Shown: one piece after another, positions 25,060 through 36,000 of the stretch | How positions within the stretch are numbered: the stretch's first letter is position 1 | Layout of the letters: every line of letters begins with the position of its first letter | NCBI RefSeq assembly: GCF_003711515.1 | Contig: NW_021167082.1 | Span: forward strand, 3,279,691-3,343,690 | DNA from: Sodiomyces alkalinus F11 | Lineage: Eukaryota > Ascomycota > Sordariomycetes > Glomerellales > Plectosphaerellaceae | Direction of reading: 5' to 3' | DNA length: 64,000 nucleotides | The notes under the pieces: model-generated | What the model was told of the DNA's origin: nothing | The model's database searches: none | Seen by the model: only the letters and a program-made list of their open reading frames with translations | Program-made: the position numbers and the translations under genes

Positions 25060-26647
25060 ATTATTATTAGTAATATTCTTACTCCGCTATCCTATCTAAT
25101 CTATAGGAGCCTAGTTTAGACTATACGGTCCTTTACGGGTAGCTATAGAGGGGAAAACCCGGGATCCCGGGGAAAACCTTTATACTCGTCCTTAGTTAGA
25201 GTAATACCGCTACGGGGCCGATATAGCCCCGGTTCGCCCGGTCTATATATCTAGATTATACCTCTAGGCTAATAGCTAATAGGAAGGGTAATAGGCTATG
25301 GTTCGGGTTAGCCTAGGCCGGATATTAATACGGGGGCGGGGGCCGAAAAGGTACTATAGCGTCTCTACTATATAGCGACCGTAGTATACTAACTCTAGCC
25401 TCCCTATATCCCCGGGGGCTATACCTATTATTCCTTCTATTTAATTAATAAAGAAAAGGCAAGGCAGGTGTTCCTGCCTCCTTTAGGTAGGGGGGGGGTA
25501 TATTTTATATCCGGTAGTAGGCAGGAAGGGTAAGGCTCCGCCTATACCCGAAAAATAGTAGATAGATAATAGAAAATAAGGTCCTTTTCCTTTTCCCCTT
25601 TTCCTTCCTATAACGCCATAGCGTATATTATAGGTATCCTTTATTATATTCCCGCTTACGGCCTTAAAGGCCTACCGCCACGGCGTTATACTAAGTAATA
25701 AGCGCCTCCGAGCGAGGTAAAGATAAAACTAGCTAGTAGTAAGGATAAGGGGGGGGGGATTTAGCCCGATAACGCTTTCATACTGCCGGGGTCCCGGCTA
25801 ATAAGGCCCTATTTAATACTCAACCGGACCGTTATATTACCTTTTCTCCCTTATAGTACCGCCGCGTTCTTATAGGCCTCTATAACTCTAAGGGCGAGGC
25901 GAAAGTCTTTAAGCCTTTTCCGTTATAAGAACCACTTAGCTATTGCCCCGGCTTCTATATTATAGTCTAATATATCGTATAAATCCCCTTTAATCGTGAG
26001 TAGTCTCCTTATAGCACTAAAGAGCTCTCTATGCTTTTACTCGGTTATATCCTAGTCCTAAAGCACTAAGTGCTCCGCTATTTCTGCCCCCAAACTATAA
26101 TAAGGGCACCGCGTTATTAGGAATCCCGGCACCCTTACTTTAGCTAAGTAGGCTTATAGGCCTAGCTTTTCTAATCTAATTTAGGTATGTACGGAACTCT
26201 ATAGCTTTAGGAGTCCTCTATATGTCCGGAGGGAGTATATAGTAGGGGGCGACTTAATACCGTTACGGCGTAGGTATAAGGCCTCTATACCTTTACCTAG
26301 GTTTAACTCTATTCCCTTATAAGGGCTTTCCTCAGGGCCACGGTTCCGGTCTAGGTCGTTAAGATATTAATTTAGGCTTTCTATATAAGGGTAGCGTAAG
26401 TCCTACAATACCGATTCGATACTATTAGGGCTCTCGCTACGGTATATACTCGGCTAATATCTTATCTTCGGTCCCCTCCTCTTATATCCGGCGGACTTTA
26501 TAGGCATTTAGGCTTAAGAGGTATAGGTTAAGGGGGGGAATAAAGGTCTCTGTTTCGAGGACCCTAACCGGCATGGCTTTATAGGCTCGAACTACTAATA
26601 AGAGGCACCGGTTCTATACCGTTATAAGTACCGCTATTATCCTTTTT
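25060..26647 (-). mobile_element. LINE-2, 5'-truncated copy (ORF2 C-terminus and 3' UTR)
   Basis: In minus sense, about 26160-25780 encodes VPGFLITRCPYYSLGAEIAEH (a zinc-type CCxxH motif with one Cys changed to Tyr), then DLYDILDYNIEAGAIAKWFL and RKRLKDFRLALRVIEAYKN, the typical end of a fungal LINE ORF2. The 3' UTR follows (25695-25060) and ends in an (AAT)-rich tail. Sequence from 26640 to 26160 is probably the preceding RNase H region but is too decayed to assign. LINE copy B starts at its right edge on the opposite strand. Confidence 0.7.
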
Positions 26648-28690
26648 ATAACTTATATAGGGGGACCTACGTTTTACACGTAAACGCCTTAAACCACTTT
26701 AAAACTATATTAATCGAAAGCTCTTTTTAAGCTCCATACGCCTAGCTATAGCCCTGTATCGCGTAGGCGCTAATTTAGGCGTATTATAAATGCGAAAATA
26801 CCCGGAAATAGGCTTACGTCTCCCTCGTGTACGGGGGAAAAGTCTAAGGTGGCCCGTGCGCCCACGCTAATAAAGCAGTAAGCCTAGCCGCGCAGAGCCG
26901 CACCCCCGACTTCTACCTAGCCCTAACGCTATAAATATTAACCCACCAGCTATAAAACTAGCTTTAATAACGCCCCTAACGCACCTACCGCCCCTAATAG
27001 CCCTAACGCCCCCCCCCTTAAGACCCCTATAACTATAAAGGGCCTAGGGGAGGAGGATATAGCTAATACCTCTCCTATAGAGGATTTAACCCTCGCTACG
27101 CCCCTAATTTCGAAAAGGCACCTTAGCCCCTTTACGCCTACTCCTAGACGCTTTTCTAGGACCCGAATTAAATCCCCCTCGGACTTAGAAGCTAGAGGCG
27201 CTTCCGAAACGCCGTCTAGGGCCCCCCCTGCTAAAAAGCCGGCCCTTTTAGGCTCTAAATAGACTAAAAGGGCGCCTAGAATAGCTAAAGCCCCGAGAGA
27301 AACCTCGGCTAAGCCCTAGAAGTCGACTAGTTCGGCTAGTAAGGCATAGACTAAGGAATTACTCTAATAGGCTCTTTAGCTACTTTAATAGACCTATACC
27401 TTTAACCCTGCCCCTTAGATTAAGGCCCTAACCGTAGGGCTTAAATCTACTATCGACGGAACCCCGAGCCCCTAGCCTCCTATATTCGAATAGAAGGTCG
27501 ACGAAGTAGCTTAGGTAGTTCGTAGGCTTACAGAACAGTCTAAACCTCTATATAGCAAGGCTTTAAAGGGGAAAACAGGCCCTATAGCACCTTAGACCCC
27601 TATTTCAGGGGCCCTAGTACCCTAGGCCCAGACGGCCCCGGCATCTCTCCCTACAGACTCTAATAAGGTCCCTAAGGTTATCCTTTAACCTACGGCAGGG
27701 GCCTGGATCCCCCGGGAAGACTTTAATTCCCTCGAGCTCCGAAATATGCTAAATAATGCCTTAAAGCCCCCTGTAGTTACGGCTATTAGCCTATTAACTA
27801 GCGGGAACCCTATTTTAACCCCGGGGCCGAAATACAGCGTCTAATACCTCCTAGACTTGTAGAACTAGTGGTTTAAAGAGCTAAGCCTCCCCCTCTAGCC
27901 CCCCTAGCCTATAGGCGACTGGTTTAAGCTTATTATTAAACAGGTGCCTTCTAGAGCCTTCAGGGCTAAGGGAGACTTAACCCCTATACCCGACCCTTCC
28001 GAGCCGCCGTAAGAGGCCCTAAACCGAAGCCTATAATAAGGCCTAGGTTTATAGGACCTAGGTACTAAAATCGGCACCTTTAACGCTATTAGGGTAGTAG
28101 GGAAGCCTTGGTGGCTAGGGGCTCTAAACGCGTTTTACGGTATAGTAGTTATTTCTATGCCCTCTACCAAAGAATAGAAATACTGCCTAAAACAGGGGCT
28201 CTATATAGCCCGCCAGCGGCTAAAGGTCTATAAATATAGGCCTATGACCCCTAGAACCCAGTGCTCTAACGGCTGGAAATTCGGGTATACTCGGGGGACC
28301 TATAAAGGCCTAGGTACCTGCCCTATCTACGCTATTAAAGGCTATAGGGAGGAATATCACTACTATAACGAATATAAAGAATACGGAGACTACGAGTATA
28401 AGACCTATAAGTGCTATAACTACGAGGGAGATCACCCCCCTTTTAGCAGGGACTAAGAGGTCTTTCGAGCTATAAAATCCTAAATTCTATAAATAAAGGG
28501 CCTTTTAGTTCGAAAGATATCCGATTTACTTAATATAACGTTAATAAATAGGCCCCGGCATAAGAGGCTATCCTAGAATAGGCTTTAGAAGCTTCGGCTC
28601 ATATAGTCTTTATTCAGAAACTAGCCTGCGTCTCGAAACTAGAAGGGTAGTTTATTCGGAACCACCCTGCTATCTGTACCGTTACACCTA
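26648..28690 (+). mobile_element. LINE copy B, 5' part (ORF1 gag and start of endonuclease)
   Basis: Colinear with LINE copy A in opposite orientation, starting with the shared GGGGGACCTACGTTTTA block. ORF1 is gag-like. The frame at 28244-28456 contains repeated Cys/Tyr-spaced blocks (CSNGWKFGYTRGTYKGLGTC and YKCYNYEGDHPPF) that are RIP-altered zinc knuckles (Cys and His to Tyr). The endonuclease begins near 28560 (ASAHIVFIQ). Similarity stops at 28690, where the gypsy LTR starts, and resumes at 39099. Confidence 0.8.
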
Positions 28691-29058
28691 TACTATTATG
28701 CCCTGTCCAGGCATATCTCTAGCCAGCCAGTACTATCGGACCTAGGGCTTTTAGGGTTCGGAATAGCGACCTTTAGGTATAGAAAATAGGGTGTAATAGA
28801 GATACGTTCTCTAAACTAAGGGGGAACCGCGTCGAGGATATATCCCTTAACTGGTGCGGCCTAACTATAATCCGTACTACCGATCCTAAGCTATACCGTC
28901 GGATAGTCTAGGGGCTATTCATTCTCTATCCGTACAAATAGCGCCAGGGCTATACATTCCCTATCTAAGTAAATAGCTCCCGCGCTATCTATTCTATAAT
29001 AGGGCGGATAATACTAGCGCTATTCCTACGGAGGCTAGGGAATAAGGCGTGTTATATA
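28691..29058 (-). repeat. Gypsy LTR, left copy (3' LTR in element sense)
   Basis: 368 bp, matching 38727-39098 almost entirely through transitions (for example TGCCCTGTCCAG against TATCCTATTTAG near the start). Flanked on the left by ACCTA. A few bases of uncertainty remain in the outer end because the two copies differ by a short indel there. Confidence 0.85.
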
Positions 29059-29479
29059 CCCCGGACGACAAAAGCCCTACGTCCCGCGGGCGTTCCGCGT
29101 CGGGATAATAGCGCCGGGCACACGAACTATAACGCGCCGATAAGGGGTTTATTAGCCGTATTGTGGCTTACTTAGTAGCCGTGGCCGCGGGATAGTATTC
29201 ACGATCAAAAGGAAATAGTAGGTATAGTAATATAATATATTACGCCGACTACGCGCTATTACTACTCCGTATAGGTTATATAAAAAGGAAAATAAATACG
29301 CGAATAAGGGGAGGATCGGGAGTAAATAAGGAGGTAAGACTATAGATAGAGATTATGAAAAAGCAGAGGAAAATAAAAGGGAAAAATAAACTATACTAAA
29401 TCGTCCGATACACCCGCGCTATAATACCTAAACCCTAGGCTATACCTAGAACTAATATAACTATTTTAGACCTAAACGC
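29059..29479. other. Gypsy 3' untranslated stretch
   Basis: Between the extra reading frame and the 3' LTR. GC-rich near 29080-29200, then purine-rich (29330-29395). No frame recognised. A polypurine tract is expected next to the LTR, but none is obvious. Confidence 0.4.
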
Positions 29480-31170
29480 GATACTATATCCTATATCTTA
29501 GAAAAATTAATATAAGTCTCGGGTCTACCGCGCTCTATCGTGACGATATTCCGTAAGCCTATCCTCCTAGATCGCGGTGATATCGGGGGGCTATAAGTTA
29601 GCGTCTAGGAACCTTTATTAAGATACCTCGCGATTAAGGATAATAGCTATATCCTCCTCTATAAGGTTAGTCTCTTCTTCCTCAATTATTCACGATAAGA
29701 TCTGATACGATACTATAACGCCCTTTTTACTATAGGATCCGTAGTGGCGCGCTACTACTACGGCGCGCTAAATAACTACCTCGACGAGATCTATGTTATC
29801 GGTGTATTGTTTAGCCAGGAGCGTATATTTATTATCGTCTAACTCGCCGAGCGCGTTTAGCTTTATAAGGTGCACTAACTTACTTATATACCAGAATCCC
29901 ACGAGTAAGTTTAGCTTAGCGGTATTCTATATATCGCGGTTAACTATATGCTTATTAATAGACACGGCCGCCTAAATAACGACCGGGAGTAATAGTATAG
30001 TAGCTCGAGAACGCTATTTAATTTCACTAAACGTCTAATCCCCGTATATAGACTCTATAAACTTTACTAACTAGGATAGGTCGTTTAGACTAACCGCGAA
30101 GCTTTTAGCGGCCTAGGTATAAAGGACTTCGAGGCTAAAGCGGGCGAATATCCTCTTAGCTAAAGGCGATAACGTATAACCCTAATAAGAGCGTTTAGTG
30201 CCCGTGATAGGCGAAGGGACGCTAGCGTTATTTAGGGCGGTGCCGATTCGAAGTCCGGCGAGAACTTTAGTCGCGCTATAAATAACCATCGCGGGGGTTA
30301 TCTATAACAATTATAGGAAGACTTAGACCTTAGCCACCCAAGGCTTAATACTAGCCGGATAATCGCTTATCTTATTAATAAAGTCAGCGCCGCTGATTTT
30401 ATTACCCTATAGTATCTCTAGTAAGTTAGCAAGGCCGACGCTTAGGGATATTAGCTTATATATTATTTACAGGATATAGCTAGGCACTATAATATCGCGT
30501 AGCTATATAAGGGACGTGCTAGGTGTTAGTATTCGGGCGACGGCTATAGTGTTATTACGCGGTAATAAGGAGCCTAAGGGTATAACTATAGGGCCTAGTC
30601 GACGGTTACTAGGGGGGTTAGGTAGGAATTAGCTACTAATAGTCTTAGGAGCATTATAATAAGCTATAGCAAAGTGCTACTCGAATATTTAGGAGTATTA
30701 GGGCTAGTTCGCGATATTAATATTATTATCCAGTAAGAACTACGGCTAGGGGTTTAGGGTAATAAGCTATTACGCGATATTAACGGGAACTACGCGCTCG
30801 GCTTCCTCTATAGACGCGAAGATAGTACGTCTAAGCCGGCGGTTAAGAGGGTTATTATACCCCGCGTTCATAGCTTAGTAGCGGTAGGTTATAACGGTGC
30901 TCTTATTATCTCGGCGCTACTAGTTAAAAACTAATCTAGTAGATTATAGCCCGGTAATAATATAGTTCTTATTACCGAATAGCGTTAGCGCTCGGAAGTA
31001 TCCCTCGAATATAAGGCTAGCCCCCGACCTTCCCTTAGCGAAGTACCGTAAAAGGCACTGCTAGAACTCACGGTCCTTAAATCTATAGATATCGGATAGG
31101 TATTTAACGACGTAGTATAATTAGAGGCTTACTATAAACGAATAGGGAGTGTAGCGGTACCCGCTAAGCT
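29480..31170 (-). pseudogene. Extra 3' reading frame of the gypsy element, unassigned
   Basis: A long minus-strand frame stays protein-like over about 1.7 kb (about 560 codons) if scattered TAG/TAA codons are read through. Sample stretches: ALTLFGNKNYIITGL (near 30990-30940), YNNPLNRRLRRTIFASIEEA (near 30860-30800), VARILTPSTSLI (near 30540) and LNLLVGFWYISKLVHLIKLN (near 29930-29860). I see no transposase, protease, zinc-knuckle or RT motif and do not recognise the family. It lies in the position an envelope or accessory gene occupies in some LTR elements, but hydrophobic segments typical of a membrane glycoprotein are not evident. It may be an accessory gene of the element, a captured host or mycoviral gene, or a separate insertion. 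Confidence 0.5.
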
Positions 31171-31479
31171 AAGAAAAAAAAGGGAGACGGGTATATACGC
31201 GATATAACGAATTAATAACTAAGGGATCACTGCCTACTTACCTTTACTTACTATAATAGTGCTTATATATAAAAACCGTAATCACGATACTTATAAAAAA
31301 GGTGGCTATAATAGTAAAGAGTAGGAGGGAATTACTAAGCGTAGCTGGGCGTATAAGGAATTCTTTATAGCCGGGTAAAAGGACGGGCTAATCTAGTAGA
31401 ATAGCGCGGTTCGCGCTATTTTTATTATTATTCCGTGTTATTTTTCTTTTATATACTTACCGTTCGAAGATAGGATAAC

Positions 31480-33110
31480 CCTTATACCTTCCCTTACTTA
31501 AGTTCGAAGTCGTTCGCTATACCTAGATAGCGCGTGGTTACCTCGGGTAACTTACTCTCCTTATTCGGTGCCGGGCGAGGCTATAAGGCTAAGGCGGCGT
31601 TCCTTTAAAGCCCTTTACTTGGAGTATCTTTTAATCGTCCTTTTAATATCTCCTAGTCCTAGCGCTTTATCCTTTTTCGCTTCTTTGATTACTACTCGTA
31701 GGGTCTTTAAGGCTCTTTATCGTTCCTTAAAGGCGTCGACTATTTCCGGTATATTTATAGCTTCCTTCAGTATATAAATGTCATACTAATTAGGCTATCC
31801 CTTCTATCGAATCAAGTACTTAATATAAGGCTTACCGTGGCCCTTCTTAGTAACTCTTTTATCTAAGATAGCTTGAATCTTATACTACTTATATAAGTCG
31901 CGCTATTCGTGTCTATCCTTATCTAGGTCGCCGGGACGGATAGGCCCTTTATCGGCCGTTCGGCCGGGGAATAGGTCTATACCCGGCTCCTTCGCCGGTT
32001 ATAGATAAGTAATACTAATAACGGGATAGATATTAAGCGTTGAGGGTAATTCTAGTAGGTATAATAGTAATAAGACTTATTCCTTAACCTTAAATAATCT
32101 TATTCGTTACTAACCGAGCTTCGTTAAGGGTTTACTAGGTAGCGAATAACTATACCCGAGCTTAATAAAGATAAAATCCCCGGGAGCGAACCGAAAACTA
32201 TAATACTTCTTATTATATAGCCTTTTTATATATATATAGGCTAGGGCGATAGATAGTTTAGCGTCTTCTTAGAATAATTCCCGAGCGAACTACGGGTTCG
32301 TATTACCGATTGTATTAAGGGAGCTATTCGTTCGCGTACCGTATAGTAGCTTATTAAGCGAATAGCCTAAGGCTTCGCTAAAGGCGTTATTTAGGTTAAA
32401 CTATAACGCGATAATACCCTTTATCCACGGCGTGTCCGGGTATATAGCGAGGAATATACGGATAGCGATCTTAACTATTTAATTCTTCCGTTTAGATAGT
32501 CTATTAGTCTACGGGTACTATACTATTAAGAACTTAAGTAATATACCCGCCTTCTTTTAGAGCGCTATCTAAAAGGCGGATAAGAACTTAGGATCACGAT
32601 CTAAGATAATCCCTTAAGGAATACCCTAATTACCGAGCTAGAGGAACTAGAAGAGAATATAAGCTTAGTCCTCCGTAGTATAGAAGCTATACCCCGGAAT
32701 AAGGAGGGTGGCTTTAGTGAATTTATCCGTTATTATAAGGAGGGAGTCGAATAAGGGAAAGCCCTTCCTTTACTAGGGAGAGCTAGCTAAAGGCACCTTG
32801 GGTAAGCCGATAATAAAATCCATAGCGATAGTATAGAACGGAATAAGGGGGGTTATAATTAATTATATCTCGCCGAGTAAGCGCTAATAATTAGTCTAAT
32901 TAGTAGCATATATCGTGTAGTTAGCGATATAGGTCTTAATTTCCTTACAGAGCTTAGGAATAATAAATTGGCTAACTAGCTTATATTAGGTTCTTTTAAT
33001 GCCGAAGTAATAGCGTTTATCGTGAGTAGCCTAAATAAACTCCTAATATAAGGAGAACAGGATATAAAGCTAACGCTTCCTATTTTATTCTAGATAGTAA
33101 AGGAGACTAT
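31480..33110 (-). mobile_element. Gypsy integrase with C-terminal chromodomain
   Basis: Minus strand. The integrase core includes DKFTKATLLIPGYSFYTTED (about 32735-32675), then GIILDRDPKFLSAF (about 32620-32575), which carries the second catalytic Asp with the usual SDRDxxFxSxFW context, Ser being altered to Leu. Downstream come the KNQ-like region and the segment PDTPWIKGIIAL (near 32430). At about 31890-31770 is a chromodomain: YKIQAILDKRVTKKGHGKPY followed by IKYLIRWKG. In chromoviruses this binds methylated histone H3, biasing insertion to heterochromatin. The RNase H lies on the other side of the solo LTR at 33118-33543. Confidence 0.85.
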
Positions 33111-33117
33111 TTTCTTT

Positions 33118-33543
33118 TGAAGATATCTAACGATATCGGATAAGCGGAAGGGACGAAAGTCACGAAAAGCAGTGGAAAAATAAGAAGGTAATAATAGGAT
33201 TGTAAGGTAGGATCTCTGCGCACGTATTGTCTTCTTCGGATCGAAAAAGGGATTAAGATAAAGGATTCAGAATTAAGGACAAAGAACAAAGAAAGGAAGG
33301 AACCGAACCGAGGGAACGGGTTAATATCCTTTGGATATCATTTGTTCTTCGTAAAAGGATCGATATCGTAATGATATCGTAATCTATTATATCCTTCGTC
33401 TGACTCGTATTAGATGAACTGACTCGAAAGAGAACGGTCTAGGCTTGCGGGGAAGATATCCTTTGTTCGAGTACGAAAGATATACTCGAAGGATATTAAG
33501 GATATTATTAGTAATAATAATAATAATAATATTAATATCAACA
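33118..33543 (-). repeat. Solo LTR-2 inserted in the gypsy pol gene
   Basis: 426-bp inverted copy of 15934-16360 lying between the gypsy RNase H and integrase regions, so it interrupts pol. In LTR sense it starts TGTTGATATTAATATT and ends ATATCTTCA. The pentamer TTTTC lies at 33110-33114 and 33544-33548, a likely target duplication, although three bases (TTT) then separate the left copy from the TG end. A single LTR indicates insertion followed by LTR-LTR recombination. Confidence 0.8.
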
Positions 33544-33599
33544 TTTTCTAACTTAAAAGGAATCTTAACCGGCGAATTATAGTCCTATAGCTAGGTAAG

Positions 33600-36000
33600 G
33601 ATAAGTCCTTATTTAGTATTATTAGTATAGCTATTACTAATTCTTTATTATAGATCGGCGTTTATTTTGAGCTTAAAGAAGTAATAAATAGCTTAATCGC
33701 GCTAAATCCGTTCTAGTTCCTTATCGTCTTCCGCTTCCGGAGAGTTTATTATAGGTAGCCGTGATAGGGCGTCGGCTACGATATTCGTTTTCCCGGGAAT
33801 ATACCGATAATCTAACTAAAACTAGCTAAGGAACTCCGAGGAGAGGATAAGCTTTATACTTAACTTAGTCTTATCCGTGTTAGATAGCGTAGTAGACTTT
33901 ATAATACTAATAGTGGCGGCGTAGTCTATAAGGATACTAGTCGGATTACGATAAGCGGACTAAACAATAGTTCGGGTCTTATAAACGGCCTATACTAAGT
34001 AGGTGACCTTTGATTAGGTCGGCTAATACTTCTACTCGGCTATATTAAGACCCTTACTAATATAGAGTACCGGGCGAATAAGGGTATTACTAATAATATC
34101 TTTAATAAGCTATTTAGTCTTAATAATAAGCTAGAATAGTATAGCCGAGAACCCGTGCTCCTTAAAAGTATCTAACTAGATAGAGAGGATCTTCCCTAGG
34201 TTATAGTAGAAGAGGCAGATATTAAAGGTCAGTATATCCGTAACGTCCTTAAATAACGCTATTTCTTCGGCTATAAGCTCGAATACCGTGCGTTTAGTAT
34301 AGGCCTTACTTACTTAGCCCTAGTCCTTTCCGAGCTAATAAGCCTCCGCGAGTAGGGTAGTAGTCTTCCGTTATTAAAGGGAGGTAATTCGGTGGGCGAA
34401 CCTTAGGATAAGGTACTATAGCTATCCAGTTATACTACTCTATTACTCGAGCGATTAAAGCGATAATAGTGGACGGATCCTTTATAGAGCGTCGGTATAT
34501 TCCTTTATATTAAAGAGGCCTAAAGCGTCGACCTTAAATTCTAAAAGCTATACTAATAGGTAACCGATAAAGGATTTACCCGGGGAGATACAGATCCGTT
34601 TCTAGCTAAATAGCGATAGGACGGTTTCTAGATATTAGGCGTATTCCTCCTCGGTATCGGAGGCTATAACGATATCGTTAATAAAGGCGGCGGCGAATTT
34701 CTTATACGGCCGGACTAGCGTATCTATATAGCATTAGATATAGGCCGGTAAATTACGGAAGCCTATAAGAGCGACCTTCGAATATTCTTATCCCCGATAT
34801 ACAACGATAATAAACCTTTTACTGTACGGCTTATATACCGGGAACTAGTAGAAGAAGGCTTAAGCGTCGATAATGGAGATAAGCTTTTTCCCCCGGAAGC
34901 GCCGGATTACTTTATCCTATAACGGTATCGGGTATATATCGGGAATAGTAACCTTATTTAGGGCACGGAGATTAACCACTATCCGGCCTTTACGCTTCCT
35001 ATTTACGGTTCGCTATATAATAAATACTAAGGCCCGGAATAGTATAGACTAAGTTAGCTATTCCATTTATCCTTACTTATAGAGTTCGTTAAGGGTCTTA
35101 TCTAAGAATCGTTAGTTATTACGGCTAAGGGGATATAGCTTTTAGCTAATCTTCTAATTATACTATCCGTCGGCTAAAAGAACCTTTATATACTCCTTAG
35201 GAGGTATATCTATATCGCCCTAGTTAGTCTAAACCTTTAGATAATTCTCGACGATTTTACTAAACCGGTGTATAAACCGGTTATTATAGCGGTAGATCGT
35301 TACTCCCTCTTTCGTATTCTCCGTAGGGCCGTTTAGGCTTGTAGCGATACCTAGCTTACCTTTAGAAGTAATATACCTACGGAAAACGTCCCCTTCGGCT
35401 ACACTAGGCGGTTTTTCCTCTATACGCTTAAATAAGATATCTCGCGTGTCGTCGTGGTCAGTATACTAATTACTATCTACCTAGAATAGCTCCACGTAAC
35501 CTAGCTTATTACCTTTAGCGACGATTAATAGCCGATTATCGGCGTTAAAGATAGGTATTATAGACTAATTATTAAGAATATAGTTCGGAGAGCCCTTTAT
35601 ATCCGGGAGAAACTCTATAGAATTAAGGTCAATATCGGGCATATTAATTAGCACGAACCTATACGTTCGTAGCGGGATAACTAGACGTTTAGTGGCCTTA
35701 AGTTTCCGCTAGATTAGAGAATATTTAGCGAATACCCTTACAGGAACTATTAGGTCCTAGTAGGCGTTAATACAAATAGCTTCCTGCGTGTTAAGGATAT
35801 CTAGCCTATTAGGATAGTTAAACTCCTATCCTAGGAGAAGACCGGCGTTAAGCTTAGGTATAATCTAAGCCCTAATATATAGGCGGCTAATCTTCTTCTT
35901 ATTACCTATTATACCTTAAACCAGTATAATAAAGGTGGCCTATCCTAGGGTCTTTATTAATCTTATACCTTATAACACGGCGCGTTTAGTAGAATCGATA
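33600..36000 (-). mobile_element. Gypsy reverse transcriptase and RNase H
   Basis: Minus strand. RT catalytic box at about 34690-34660 reads AFINDIVIASDTEEEY, where the normal VDD is altered to IND. Upstream it is preceded by GFRNLPAYI and LVRPYKKFAA. The end of RNase H and linker (about 33800-33730) reads RYIPGKTNIVADALSRLPI, matching the YxPGKxNxxADALSR signature that closes the RNase H domain. A retroviral-type protease is expected upstream, near 35400-36000, but its DTG motif was not confidently found. Confidence 0.85.

Noticed and set aside
28244..28456. A separate small Tyr-rich protein
   Set aside because: It is the RIP-altered zinc-knuckle part of LINE ORF1, with the same residues on the minus strand near 11640-11450.
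33107..33289. Minus-strand 60-codon gene
   Set aside because: Entirely within the LTR-2 repeat apart from a few bases.
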